Assembly: GCF_000002515.2 (NCBI RefSeq)
Contig: NC_006041.1
Location: 558,001 to 622,000 of the forward strand
DNA: 64,000 bases
Direction of reading: 5' to 3'
DNA from: Kluyveromyces lactis
Taxonomy: Eukaryota; Ascomycota; Saccharomycetes; Saccharomycetales; Saccharomycetaceae
Below the pieces are notes generated by a model that was not told the origin of the DNA, made no database searches, and was given only the letters and a program-made list of their open reading frames with translations. The translations under genes and the position numbers were made by a program. Position 1 is the stretch's first letter. Each line of letters begins with the position of its first letter. Of the stretch, positions 16,273-27,023 are shown in pieces.

Positions 16273-19239
16273 TCATAATCCGATCTTGGAGTTAAATGCT
16301 CCCTTTATCAAGTCTTTTCCTATTTGATCTGTGGCATCATTCATAGTTTCATTTGCTGCAGTAGCATAGTCATTGAAAGTATCCTCTATAGAATCCATAC
16401 CATTTTGCATTGCTCTTGATATAGATCTCAGCGGACCGTAACCACCACTTTTCGCACTGTGCCTTACGGGAGCTTGGTACTGGTACCTCCCGTTTGCTGA
16501 TAACTCATGAGTATTATGTGTCTTTTCTTCTGGTGACAAGGATATTGTGCCCTTGGCAATCTTTTCTTCCTCGTATTTCTGTTCAGGTCTTCCTTCTCCG
16601 AGTAAATGATCCAAATCTTCCGGTTTGCAATATATAGATCCGCGAACCCATTGAAGGCTGTTGTAATAAGGTCTGCACTTAATCCTCAGGTTAGGATTAT
16701 ACAACGAGTCTGTCTCTTCTGAATTCTGAGATTGAGAGGTGGTTGAGCTCTTCTTAATCACAGTCAAAAGAAATGCTTCCGTTTTGCTTACCCTGTAGAC
16801 AATATCACCGTTAACCAACACTCCTGACTCTTTGACATATTTAGAGTGAACGTTAGCCAACGGAGCAAAAGACTTAATTTCTTTCAACTCCGGTAAAGAA
16901 AGGACCTTGATTTCACCATTAATTAGAACTGTAACAAGAACTGTTGCGATGCTATGTTCATTTTTTGCATTCAAAAATGGAACAATTGATAATCCAGATA
17001 CGGCAATTGGATACTTGAAAATTCGATGGGTATCCTTTGATTTTCCAGGGGTTATCAACCTGATATCAGTTCTTCCTGAGATGACGATTTGAGCCTGGAC
17101 CCTTAATCCTTTTGAAAGTTGTTGCATACGAGGAATTGAAGCTCGACAGGAACTTCCACTTTCTTTAGAAAATGTTGCCAAAGAAACGATTGGTCCATCA
17201 TCTGTAGCTTTCAACGCATCATAAGGTTGTACGGTAAACCGCCCGCTTGGATCAGGAATAATTTTCAATAGAATTACTTCACCCGCATCGGTACCGCATA
17301 GCAATAAAATGGACGAATAACCATCTTCGCCATACTCCATAATCGTGAACTCGAATTGAGAGACGTAAGAACTTCTTACTTTCGAGATTTTTGAGATGCT
17401 ATCCATATATATCATCGCTGGTCCTCTTCGATCAATGACAATTATAGTGCCATCCTCATATGCTATTGCAACAAATCCAACATTGCTATTACAAAGAGAA
17501 GAGACCCTTCCTTTTCTAGCATGAACGGCAGTTACCGGCATAAACCCTTCGCGTATGTTGTTTGGAGCTCTATCTCTTATATCAACCAAGATTTCGTGGG
17601 GTTTATCATTGAGGGAAAACCTTCTGAAATTCATTTCAAGTGCTACATCTTTTTGAGAGGTAAAAAATTGGTTCACTTGGAACTTATACAAAACAACATC
17701 ACCAGACTCAATAGATACTGCTAATTCAGCAGTCTCTGCAGCATATGATATGTGGTCAACAGCGACTGATTGTGAAGTATTGAGTGAGTGCGATACATTG
17801 ACGTCAAACACCGAAGATTCATCTAACTCGCCGTGGGAAGCATCCCAGATTCTTACCGATCCGTTAGTATGGCCTGTAGACAAAGCGGATCTGCTATCGT
17901 GCACTCTTAGCGTCTTCTTAGCAGGGTAGCCACCTTTCAAAATATAATCCCGATTGTAGGTTGCTGACATCATTCCCAACCAAGTCTTTTTAGGAACGCT
18001 AGTTGCATATGACGTAGTTGCAGCGGGTCTTATCCAAGATATACTCTGAGGGAACAACGATGCCTTGTAAGTAATACTACCAGATGGGTATAACAAAGTT
18101 TCTATCTCGCCATCGTCCAATAAAACGAGAATTACCATAGGTGCAAAGTTTCCCGCGTAATATGGATTTCCATTTGCTAACGGTAGGAAATTAATTATGG
18201 ATGCATCATTTGGAACTGGAATAATTTTTTGGCTGACAGGTTGCGCATAGTAAGTGGCCATTTTATCATAAGAGGTAACTGTGTATATTGGTGTAGGACC
18301 GAGATTTATTAAGGTTAGACTATGATCCCCAGTAGTAGCATCTCCTGAACCACCAGCAAACAGTAGTGACGTAGAATTTTCATCTTTTTCTTGAATCCAA
18401 GCAACCTTAAAAATGCTAGTACTTACTGTAGAAGTAATTAATGGATCTTCATCTAGCAAGAATCTTGATACTATTTTCTGACCAGTGTTGCTGTCCCAAA
18501 ATACCAAACAATTGCCGTCGTGAACGGTCATGATATTCAATCCATTAGGATGAAATACTGAGTGGAGCACTTTTGGAACATTTTCCCCTTCTTCGTGAAT
18601 GAATTGTTGCTTTACGTCATTTTCTACAAATGAATAGAGAACAGTAACTTTATCATAGGCAATCAACACCGTCCCGATATCTCGCGGATTCCACTGAAGA
18701 GATACTACCGGAGATAGGGGTTCTCTTTTAAAGAACCTGCTTTTCTGGAGGTTTTCGATCTTGAACGGCGAAAGATAGTCTCTATCAACATCATATACGA
18801 TGGTCGCACCACTCTGTAAACCGATCAAAACCCAGTTTAACGACGGATCCGTTTCAATACAGGTGATTTTGCCCGGTGGAAAAAAGGAGGCAAGCAGGGC
18901 TTTTTTATGAAGAGATAATACGCTCAATGAATCCTTGGCGTCGACAACAATCAAATATATACCTTTGATAAATCTCATCTCCTTAATTGCCTTAACTTCT
19001 AGAGTAAAAACAACCTCAACTTGCTGCTTCCCATAAACATGAATTTCTCCGCTATCTGTAGCAATAGCTAACAAGCTCTGAACTGGATCAAAGGCAAAGG
19101 TGCACACTTTTCCGTTCATACCGTACCTGCTGACCTCGGAAAGCTCAAACATCTTTGATGAGATTCCATTCGAGGCATCTTTCGAAGCTACCGATTTGAT
19201 AGCGTTCGAAACCGTCTTGAGCTTCTTACTTTTAAACAT
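16273..19239 (-). CDS. SRO7: SRO7/SRO77, Lgl/tomosyn-family exocytosis regulator
   Basis: 988 residues (S. cerevisiae Sro7, 1033). Lgl-family protein of two seven-bladed WD40 propellers; it binds Sec9, Sec4-GTP and the exocyst to promote vesicle fusion at the plasma membrane and affects polarity and salt tolerance. The N-terminal basic segment FKSKKLKTVSNAIKS leads to the first blades (VCTFAFDPVQSLLAIATDSG, WVLIGLQSGATIVYDVDRD). A second propeller follows (GHTNGSVRIWDASHG, VGFVAIAYEDGTIIVIDRRG). The C-terminal tail (SKSGGYGPLRSISRAMQNG) ends in a region that resembles the SNARE-like tail of the family. S. cerevisiae has the pair SRO7 (YPR032W) and SRO77 (YBL106C); a single gene lies here at the corresponding place. 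Confidence 0.93.
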   Translation of the reverse strand: MFKSKKLKTVSNAIKSVASKDASNGISSKMFELSEVSRYGMNGKVCTFAFDPVQSLLAIATDSGEIHVYGKQQVEVVFTLEVKAIKEMRFIKGIYLIVVDAKDSLSVLSLHKKALLASFFPPGKITCIETDPSLNWVLIGLQSGATIVYDVDRDYLSPFKIENLQKSRFFKREPLSPVVSLQWNPRDIGTVLIAYDKVTVLYSFVENDVKQQFIHEEGENVPKVLHSVFHPNGLNIMTVHDGNCLVFWDSNTGQKIVSRFLLDEDPLITSTVSTSIFKVAWIQEKDENSTSLLFAGGSGDATTGDHSLTLINLGPTPIYTVTSYDKMATYYAQPVSQKIIPVPNDASIINFLPLANGNPYYAGNFAPMVILVLLDDGEIETLLYPSGSITYKASLFPQSISWIRPAATTSYATSVPKKTWLGMMSATYNRDYILKGGYPAKKTLRVHDSRSALSTGHTNGSVRIWDASHGELDESSVFDVNVSHSLNTSQSVAVDHISYAAETAELAVSIESGDVVLYKFQVNQFFTSQKDVALEMNFRRFSLNDKPHEILVDIRDRAPNNIREGFMPVTAVHARKGRVSSLCNSNVGFVAIAYEDGTIIVIDRRGPAMIYMDSISKISKVRSSYVSQFEFTIMEYGEDGYSSILLLCGTDAGEVILLKIIPDPSGRFTVQPYDALKATDDGPIVSLATFSKESGSSCRASIPRMQQLSKGLRVQAQIVISGRTDIRLITPGKSKDTHRIFKYPIAVSGLSIVPFLNAKNEHSIATVLVTVLINGEIKVLSLPELKEIKSFAPLANVHSKYVKESGVLVNGDIVYRVSKTEAFLLTVIKKSSTTSQSQNSEETDSLYNPNLRIKCRPYYNSLQWVRGSIYCKPEDLDHLLGEGRPEQKYEEEKIAKGTISLSPEEKTHNTHELSANGRYQYQAPVRHSAKSGGYGPLRSISRAMQNGMDSIEDTFNDYATAANETMNDATDQIGKDLIKGAFNSKIGL

Positions 19240-19668
19240 CCCTCGACACTCTATGGCTATTATTCTCTGATTACTTGTGAGCCAACTTGATATGTTATTG
19301 TTCTCTGGTTAGTGTTTGTGTCTGTTTAAGCGAGGATGATATTGTGTTAAATATAATAAGCCTCTCGCATTCATATACGAAAGTTCACGTGACCTTACAA
19401 TGTAAAATCTCTGCCACTTAACACATCAATTAAGCGGTAGGAAACGCAATGGGAAGGAACGTTTCGTGGGTAATCGTACGTAGTTTCATTGAATCAAAAA
19501 AAACAGCAGCACATTTGTACTTGATTCACTGTATATTTCTTCATATTACTTTTTGCTTATTCAGATCATGGGTAATGCAACGCTCTTATAGAGTTACAAA
19601 CGTAGAAACGCCCATCCAAATAGAGGCGTAAGAGCAAAATCTAGTATATGTAACTACACACGGGCAGG
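19240..19668. other. Spacer between SRO7 (5' side) and PKC1 (3' side)
   Basis: 430 bases holding the SRO7 promoter and the PKC1 3' end. TTCACGTGACC (CACGTG at 19386-19391) is about 150 bases upstream of SRO7. The 60-codon ORF at 19449-19631 shows no recognisable features. Confidence 0.5.
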
Positions 19669-22600
19669 TTATAACTGCAAGTCTTCGGGCATGAAGGAAA
19701 AGCCACGGAATTCCTCTTGTAAAACAGAACTTAATACGGATGGTAGTGGTGTTAGGGTTGGAGGAGCCGAAGTAAACTCTTTTTCGAAGTACGATGTGTC
19801 ATCTGCGGCCTTGATTTCGGGAACGAAAGGTGGTTCAACACGAAGATTTAGAATATCGTCAAAGTTGATATTGCTAAAGAACGGCTCCGCCATGATTTCA
19901 AGAGCGTCTTTAGGACCAGCACCTAAACGCTTTTCGGGATCCTTCGTTAATAGGCCTTGGAAAATTTGAACAATATCACCGGCCATATCAATTGGATACA
20001 AGGGTTCATCGGTAAGAATGGCATTAAAGACCTCATCTTCGTCTTCTCCAGAGAACGGCGATTGACATAACAGCATCTGGTATAACAATACACCAAAAGT
20101 CCACCAATCAACTGCTTTTGTATACGCTTGGCCCTTCAAGATTTCTGGCGCCATAAACTCGGGTGTACCACAAAATGTTGAGGTTTTATTCCCATACCAC
20201 ATATTATCCTTGCACAAACCGTAATCAGCAATCTTTATATGACCTTCGGGAGTTAAGAGAATGTTTTCTAGTTTCAAATCACGATATATAACACCATTGT
20301 CATGGAAGTACTTTAAGGAAAGTAAAACTTCTGCAGCATAGAACTTCGCTCTTCTGACAGATAGTCTTCGATTTTGGACATGCCACATCAAGTCGCCACC
20401 TCCAATGAATTCCATTGCAAAATAAATACGATTTTCTGTTTGGAAGGAGCAGTATAGGTTTGTCAGGAACGGATGCTTAGTTTCCGTAGCAAGCAAAAAC
20501 ACTTTCTTTTCTGCCCTAGCACTTTCAATATCATGGTTCTTGATGATATTATCCTTTTTCAAAACTTTAATCGCACAAAGGTTACTAGTATTTTTGGATC
20601 TTGCTAGCAAGACCTTACCAAAGTTACCTTTTCCTAATACTTTTAGTAAAATGAAGTCATCTAGAGACACCTTTCTCCTTTTGGAGGATTTTTTCTTATG
20701 CTTTGTACTGCTGGTGTATGATTTTTGTGGTGAAGATGGTGAACTTTTTCCTGTTATGTTGGCAATATCAGCGGCATGCAACTCAGGAGTTTCTGTCGTA
20801 GAGAGACTGTATTCGAGGTCCTCATATTGGGCTGGCGGTGAATATTGATCATCTGTGACATCGGCGGTTTCTTCAATTATGTCGTAATCACCCTTTTTGG
20901 TGGCAAGCTCAACGTCCCCAGTACTGTATGTTTGTTGTTGCTGCTCTTGTTGTAACATGTTTTGTTCATTGTACCATCTCTCTTCTTCTTCCTTTCTCAA
21001 TCTCTCTCTAAGCTCATAGTGAGATTGCTCTGAATCGTCTAATTCCTCTTCATATCCATAATCTTGTACGTATCCGCTGTCTTGCTTATTAGGGTGCTTA
21101 TTTTCATAATTTCCTTCATATTCTTGCGCAAAATGCTCTTGCGCATGAGCCTGCGGAAGATTACTTATATGAGCAGCATCGAATTGAATCTTTTTCATTG
21201 AATCAGGAGACAAACCGGGGTCCAAGCTATGTTGGTAATTCCCGTGATCTGGCGAGCTGGTTTCCACATTGCTGGTGAATGAGTCATAATGGCTATCATG
21301 TTGCGTTATAAAGTTATTCAAACGATCCGTCACTAGGTCTTTTCTTGCTTCTGAAGGCGTAGTTGGCTTGATAACGGATGTATGCATATCATCATGATCA
21401 AAAGAGGTCTCAAACCTGTTATTTAGCCCATCAAAGCCTTTAGAAATTGGTTTGGGTTTATTATTCACTTTGATGCCACTGAATCCTCTCTGCTGCTGAG
21501 TACGCTTAGTATCCTGAATAGTTAGCAAAACTTTGTTGGCCATTTCCATCGACATACCACAGAAATCTGGAACTAAATGAGCACATTGAGCATGGCACAT
21601 AACCCCACATTCAGTACATTTTCTGACGTTCTTTCTACCCCATGGTAAAATATACCCACAATGGCAACACCACTTCGTACCCCGATTTGAAACAGGTTCA
21701 AACCTATGAGGGATACGGTGGTTAAGTTTCGTCTCGTCAGGATCTGAGTCGGTACTTGTTTTAGCAATACATTTTGTAACCACATGCGCGTAGCACTTCT
21801 TATGGCATAAGAACTTGCAATCCTGGCATTGATAGCCACTATACCGTAAAAATTCACCGCAATATGCACAGCACATGACATTGTAGAACGATTTTTGGAC
21901 AAAATGGTGCCCATGTTGCTCAAAGATATCCTCTTTACGGTTGACAATAGCACCATGACGATGTAATCCACCCATGAAGGTCTTTCTTTGTGTAGTGTTT
22001 GACTTATTGAAACCAAGTGTCAATAATATTTGCCCGGCAGGTTCCAAGATGAACCATGTATTTGTGGTTAAACTCTGCGTGTGGGTGTCGTTTGCTTCTC
22101 TATCCTCCGTGGGGATTCCAGCATCGGGTAATTGCGGTAAATCCTTTGTAATTACAGCTGTATTATTCGCAGGTTGAGAAGGTGGAAGTCTAGAGGCCTG
22201 CATCCATTCAGCGTGGCTTTTTCCTTGCTTTTGCTGTTGACCGACTTTTTTTTTCCGAATTTCTTCAGCGATGTCGGCAAGTAATAACCACATGACAGCT
22301 ACTGGTACAATTCTGTCATTAACCTTATCATATATTGTAACTTCTACCTCGTTACCTTTGTCTATGACTATGTTAAAATCTTCGTGCCACCTATCATTTC
22401 TCGATGGTTTTGTCTTCGCTTTTACCACATCATCGACTTTGATAGTAATAAATGTCTCTGGCTTTCTCGAGAATAGAGGGGATTGGATATGATCAACATC
22501 TCTAATTGCAGTAACACCGATAGTCAGAGTACCTGATAGTTGTTTTCTCCTAAACTTTGGTTGAGTTGCTTCTTCTGTGTGATCATTGAAAGGATCGATA

Positions 22601-23166
22601 TCAACGTTGATGGCCTGATATTTTTTCAATGATTTTGTTAAGAGCTGAATCCTGTGTTTAGATTCAACAGATCCACCTTGTGCAGCACTGCTACTCCGCT
22701 GGTCTCCATCAATTTGGTAGAGTTTAGTTAACTTATCATTAGCCTCTTGATATTGCTTTTCAACTTGCAATTTGAACTCCAACTGCTGGAGCATGTATTG
22801 AATTCTTTGCGACAAAGATGGACAATCGTACTTTACCAGATCTAGTCTAGAGTATCTAAACTCATCTGGTGATATTGTAGATAGCTGACCAAAACCGGGA
22901 TGATTGCTAGCATTCTGGCTGGTAGGAGTATTGTCTGGCTGTTGACTGACTCTCAACTTAGCTAGAATTTGTTCCAAGTACTCTATATTTTGTTGAGCCT
23001 CTCTAATATTGGTGTTGCATTTCTGTATGACCATGACATTATCAGTCTTTTTCTTCAATTGATTCGAACCCAGTATAATGTTTCTTTCCCTTTCGATCTT
23101 TTTGTAGATGTCCTGTTCAACAGGGAATGCAGTGTGTTTACGATCTTCATCCATAGTTTCATACAA
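19669..23166 (-). CDS. PKC1: PKC1, protein kinase C of the cell-wall-integrity pathway
   Basis: 1165 residues (S. cerevisiae Pkc1, 1151). It receives Rho1-GTP signals and activates the Bck1-Mkk1/2-Slt2 MAP-kinase cascade. Domains in order: two HR1 Rho-binding coiled coils (about residues 5-75 and 115-190, with KKKTDNVMVIQKCNTNIREA), a C2-like domain (about 210-300), two C1 zinc domains (about 402-464 and 485-535, with the H-C-C-C-C-H-C-C pattern), a long polar linker with a QEQQQQQTY-type stretch, and an AGC kinase (from about 845: GKGNFGKV, YRDLKLEN, IADYGLCKD, FCGTPEFMAPEIL) with the C-terminal turn motif TPLPSVLSSV and hydrophobic motif FRGFSFMPEDL. The DYG in place of DFG is, as I recall, shared with S. 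cerevisiae Pkc1. M1 and M5 (23154) are both possible starts. Orthologous to YBL105C. Confidence 0.97.
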   Translation of the reverse strand: MYETMDEDRKHTAFPVEQDIYKKIERERNIILGSNQLKKKTDNVMVIQKCNTNIREAQQNIEYLEQILAKLRVSQQPDNTPTSQNASNHPGFGQLSTISPDEFRYSRLDLVKYDCPSLSQRIQYMLQQLEFKLQVEKQYQEANDKLTKLYQIDGDQRSSSAAQGGSVESKHRIQLLTKSLKKYQAINVDIDPFNDHTEEATQPKFRRKQLSGTLTIGVTAIRDVDHIQSPLFSRKPETFITIKVDDVVKAKTKPSRNDRWHEDFNIVIDKGNEVEVTIYDKVNDRIVPVAVMWLLLADIAEEIRKKKVGQQQKQGKSHAEWMQASRLPPSQPANNTAVITKDLPQLPDAGIPTEDREANDTHTQSLTTNTWFILEPAGQILLTLGFNKSNTTQRKTFMGGLHRHGAIVNRKEDIFEQHGHHFVQKSFYNVMCCAYCGEFLRYSGYQCQDCKFLCHKKCYAHVVTKCIAKTSTDSDPDETKLNHRIPHRFEPVSNRGTKWCCHCGYILPWGRKNVRKCTECGVMCHAQCAHLVPDFCGMSMEMANKVLLTIQDTKRTQQQRGFSGIKVNNKPKPISKGFDGLNNRFETSFDHDDMHTSVIKPTTPSEARKDLVTDRLNNFITQHDSHYDSFTSNVETSSPDHGNYQHSLDPGLSPDSMKKIQFDAAHISNLPQAHAQEHFAQEYEGNYENKHPNKQDSGYVQDYGYEEELDDSEQSHYELRERLRKEEEERWYNEQNMLQQEQQQQTYSTGDVELATKKGDYDIIEETADVTDDQYSPPAQYEDLEYSLSTTETPELHAADIANITGKSSPSSPQKSYTSSTKHKKKSSKRRKVSLDDFILLKVLGKGNFGKVLLARSKNTSNLCAIKVLKKDNIIKNHDIESARAEKKVFLLATETKHPFLTNLYCSFQTENRIYFAMEFIGGGDLMWHVQNRRLSVRRAKFYAAEVLLSLKYFHDNGVIYRDLKLENILLTPEGHIKIADYGLCKDNMWYGNKTSTFCGTPEFMAPEILKGQAYTKAVDWWTFGVLLYQMLLCQSPFSGEDEDEVFNAILTDEPLYPIDMAGDIVQIFQGLLTKDPEKRLGAGPKDALEIMAEPFFSNINFDDILNLRVEPPFVPEIKAADDTSYFEKEFTSAPPTLTPLPSVLSSVLQEEFRGFSFMPEDLQL

Positions 23167-23934
23167 TAGTAATATCTTTTTATGCTCAGTTCAGAGTGTT
23201 CATACGTTAGATGGCTAGTTGGTGCCTTATAAGTTCATGAAATAGAATCAACGCACCACTTTGACAGGATCTGATCTGAAACAATTTCAAGCTGTGTTCG
23301 CCCAGAATACCAATATTTTAAGATCCCAAACCACTGAGAAAAAAATGTTTGTAAGAGAAATATTCAACGAAAAAAAAAGTCCCAACTAAACTGACTTAAT
23401 AAACCGTTGTTTATAGTCGTTCTTTCCTTTAGTTTTTGGTATCCTTAAAGATATTGTTGAGATCAAAAAAAACCATATATTTGTTTGTATCTGGATAGAT
23501 CAAACTTTTTATTTTCTTAGTTTCGCCACATGATTTCCTGAAATAGAGCTCACGCATTTCAACTGATCGGGGAATCTTAACTAGTCACGTGAAGAGGCTT
23601 GCGCTCATGCGAATGACGGTGGGCAATGATGGAAAAGATGGCTTTAAGTTCCATCGCTGAACCACGGTCCATCCTATAACTCGATGAATATGCTCGGGGA
23701 AGTTTTCCAAGTATGGTACTGCGTTGCTAGTATCATTATTTTGTGGATGCGTAATGATTCATTCTGAAAGCAACGTTCAGCCGCTTGATATCTGCATATG
23801 AGATATTTGTATGTACTAATAGTGGGAGAAATGAGTTTTTGGCGAGGTTAAGGATTAAAGAGATTATATACGCTGAATAACAAGTTTAATGATTTATCCT
23901 AGAGCGTTTAGGTCCGAAATATTGGTAGAGTGTT
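23167..23934. other. PKC1 promoter region / SEA4 3' side
   Basis: 770 bases. CACGTG at 23586-23591 (AGTCACGTGAA) lies about 420 bases upstream of PKC1; A-runs at 23341 and 23369-23377. No credible ORF or RNA gene. Confidence 0.5.
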
Positions 23935-26832
23935 TCATTGATGGCATAAACACGAACACCCAGGAACAGGACAAATTGAATGTCTTTCAAACCATTCCTC
24001 TGCATGACCGGCATGCATACCATGATTACACTTGAGACAGAAACTGAACCATTCGTTCATTTTCAAACGCTTTCTTTCCTTGACCTCGTTAATTTTCGCG
24101 TCGTCATCGATTCGTACTTCACATGAGTTGGTGGTGCCATTGATGACTATGGGGAGATTTGAAGTACCCAATGGCAAGAGACAAATAGCACATCTTGGGA
24201 AAGGCGTGCCACAATGTGGACATGAATGTTTCTGTTGGGGGACATCACCGTTTGTATTATTGAGGCCGAATTTCTTTCCTGCATTTAAGTTTTGATTAGC
24301 ATGTCTTGGTAGGGATGCATTAGAAGACACATCAATGGGTCTGTTGATATTCTTCTTACATTTGGAACATTGTAAATACATTTGACGAGGTTTTAACTTC
24401 GCTGTAATTCGACCATCACTAGTCCTAGATAATTTTGTCTTGAGCACATCGAACTTGGCCCTCATAGTGAAAAATTCCCAGGAATTTAACATATGGCGAT
24501 ATGTTTCAACCCATTCATCAACTCTTGGGTCCATGAAGTATCTTGGGGAGCCGAAAACTGAAATTAGTGCAGCAGTTTGAATATCACTAGTCTTTCCAAC
24601 GTACGATTGTAGAAGATCAATACCATTAGGCGTTATACCAGTCAAGATCAATCCTTCTAGTTCACCATTTTCAATAACAGTAGTAGCAGTTTTTTCTAAA
24701 AATCTGGTTAGATCTGTGTCATTTAGAAATCTAAGAGCAACACCAAGCCTTTCCCTTAGAGAGATAGCGCTCTCATACAGGATATCCCACCAATCATTGT
24801 CTGCAATGAATGCAAAAATGACTCTCAAATAGGGATCATCAAGCTCAGCAGCCATTTTTCTACATTGCTGTCTCCATGCATTGTCACCTGGCTTTTCACT
24901 ATAAGCTTGATAACCTGCAATGGCCGCAGCAATGAGTCTAAGACGTTCTTTATTTGCAGATCCCAAAATAGATATAGCTTTCTGAACGTCACCGAAGAAG
25001 ACAGCCCAGGCAGCAGCTTTCTCATAGTGATTTTGAGCTATTAGTGATTTATATTTTTCTTCGTAATCTGAAGGAGACAAATCCCAGCCACTAATAATCA
25101 TACAGAGTCTTCTCTGAATGGCCTTTTTTGATGACATTTCGGAATTTAAACTGGAAACATTCCCAATTTTGTTTTTACTCTTGCTTCTCATCTTAATGAT
25201 CTTCTCCAATTCCTTGTTTAACTGCTTTTCTGTGAGCATTCCTCCAGATCTATAACGATTCTGATTGGAGAGACCTTCAAGACCATTCCATATCCCTAAA
25301 ACGCCTTCGTAGCCTAAATCTAAGTCTCCTGAAACCATTGTTCCGTCAGCTATGGATGCCTTCGCTATCGCCATCCATCTCCAAGTATTGCGAATGTAGA
25401 TATTGTTATTGAAGTTATCGGATTTATCCATCATTTCGACAGTTTTCATTGGATCAAGACCATATCCCAGACTCGCGCGTTTACGCATTATAAAACTTAT
25501 ATCATTCTGTAACAGCTTCTCTGCCTCGATGTAAAACTCTTTAACGTCTTCAGAATCACTCAAGTAATCGCCGTCATCTTCCATACTTCCGGATGATTTT
25601 TTTTCATCCAGAGTTAATATCTTCAAGTCATCTCCTGTATCCAGGTCTTCGAAAGACAAGTTTTTTAGCCCGGTATCTAAATTTTCCAGCAATGAAACTT
25701 CATCCTCACCTGTTATTCTCAATTCGTTGACATCATTGTTTTGATCTGAGATAGACATTATGCTATTGTAGTTATTGATTTTCGATTGTGAAAATCCTTG
25801 TTCGACATTCATCCGATAGATAGTTCCGGATTGTCTCATGCATAGAAGACTTGTTCTGCCAGTACTCTTGGGTATATAATCGAAGGTAACAACACGATCA
25901 AAAGTCGTTTTAATGTCATTCACCGTGGAAACGAACAAGGAATCATTTAGTTCGTTATTCGACTCTAAATCTGGTACGTTGGCCAATCTCCAGCGTTTAA
26001 TTGTAGTGCCTGCGTGTAATGTCGAAAACTCTCCACTTCTCAATGGAGACCATCTGAAACATGAATTCATATATTTTCTAGAAGCTGCACCATGACCAAC
26101 AAGTTTGTCAAATTTAAGTAATGGTTGTGCCTCCAAAAACTCAGTGTCTTCAGAGTTACTTGCTAGCTTTCTTCTATCCCAAAAGGCCAACGTACCATCG
26201 TCAGCATATGTTGAGAATTGCCAAGGGTTAAAAGGATTTATCTTGATGTCATATGAGACACGAGTTGGATGCTGGTATATAGGATTAGGAGCTCTAAGGT
26301 CAATTTCTTTCAAGAGTTTTGAACTTGCAGCTAAGATGCTGGTATCGTCGACAAATTTCAATGACACGATACTTTCGTTCAAACAATATGAAAAAGATGG
26401 TGTGATAACATTTGATTCCGTGCTTTGGTAGTTTACATCCCACACCTGTACAGAGGCATCATGCTTATTGCGATCTAAACCCATGGCTATTAGGCCATTT
26501 GTATTTATACTCAAACTGTTGATAGTTCGCTGGTGCTTTGCTCGTACTCGTAGATCGAACGGCTCGTATGCATCGTCCGTATCCAAAATATTAAATAACC
26601 GTACAACACCGCTTTTCTCACCGACACCTACTATACCTTCATCTGTATTAGAGTAATCTAGACATGTTATATTTCCAAAGTCCTTTACTGTATTCACCTT
26701 AACGATGGACTCGTCTGTCTCCACATCCAGCTTCACTCGGTAATGAGAAACTTCATCTCTTGTAGGATTAACAGACAAAAAATCCAACCCTTCCACATTT
26801 GGCCAACAAGGAACGCGTTTAATCAAGCCCAT
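23935..26832 (-). CDS. SEA4: SEA4, SEA-complex WD40/RING protein (Mios ortholog)
   Basis: 965 residues (S. cerevisiae Sea4, 1038, YBL104C). Sea4 is part of the SEACAT (GATOR2) half of the SEA complex on the vacuole, which controls TORC1 in response to amino acids. The N-terminal propeller shows ITCLDYSNTDEGIVGVGEKSG, NSLSINTNGLIAMGLDRN and FSTYADDGTLAFWDRR. An alpha-solenoid follows (YEKAAAWAVFFGDVQKAISI, the hallmark of the family). The C-terminus (about residues 823-963) has a zinc-binding block with CSKCKKN, CPHCGTPFPRCAICLLPLG, CLKCNHGMHAGHAEEWF and CPVPGCSCLC. It lies head to tail with PKC1 as in S. cerevisiae. Confidence 0.93.
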   Translation of the reverse strand: MGLIKRVPCWPNVEGLDFLSVNPTRDEVSHYRVKLDVETDESIVKVNTVKDFGNITCLDYSNTDEGIVGVGEKSGVVRLFNILDTDDAYEPFDLRVRAKHQRTINSLSINTNGLIAMGLDRNKHDASVQVWDVNYQSTESNVITPSFSYCLNESIVSLKFVDDTSILAASSKLLKEIDLRAPNPIYQHPTRVSYDIKINPFNPWQFSTYADDGTLAFWDRRKLASNSEDTEFLEAQPLLKFDKLVGHGAASRKYMNSCFRWSPLRSGEFSTLHAGTTIKRWRLANVPDLESNNELNDSLFVSTVNDIKTTFDRVVTFDYIPKSTGRTSLLCMRQSGTIYRMNVEQGFSQSKINNYNSIMSISDQNNDVNELRITGEDEVSLLENLDTGLKNLSFEDLDTGDDLKILTLDEKKSSGSMEDDGDYLSDSEDVKEFYIEAEKLLQNDISFIMRKRASLGYGLDPMKTVEMMDKSDNFNNNIYIRNTWRWMAIAKASIADGTMVSGDLDLGYEGVLGIWNGLEGLSNQNRYRSGGMLTEKQLNKELEKIIKMRSKSKNKIGNVSSLNSEMSSKKAIQRRLCMIISGWDLSPSDYEEKYKSLIAQNHYEKAAAWAVFFGDVQKAISILGSANKERLRLIAAAIAGYQAYSEKPGDNAWRQQCRKMAAELDDPYLRVIFAFIADNDWWDILYESAISLRERLGVALRFLNDTDLTRFLEKTATTVIENGELEGLILTGITPNGIDLLQSYVGKTSDIQTAALISVFGSPRYFMDPRVDEWVETYRHMLNSWEFFTMRAKFDVLKTKLSRTSDGRITAKLKPRQMYLQCSKCKKNINRPIDVSSNASLPRHANQNLNAGKKFGLNNTNGDVPQQKHSCPHCGTPFPRCAICLLPLGTSNLPIVINGTTNSCEVRIDDDAKINEVKERKRLKMNEWFSFCLKCNHGMHAGHAEEWFERHSICPVPGCSCLCHQ

Positions 26833-27023
26833 GAAGTAATACTGGTGGATTGGCCTCGACAGATGCTTTACTACATTGAATACCGTAATATTATTTGATG
26901 CATCTTATCACTCATTCTGAAGTTATCTTGAAATAATTTACCGTATATAGTTTTATTACCCGGATATATGTACATAGGAACAGGAGAGTTAAGTACTGAG
27001 TGAACGAAAACTTGATGGATAAT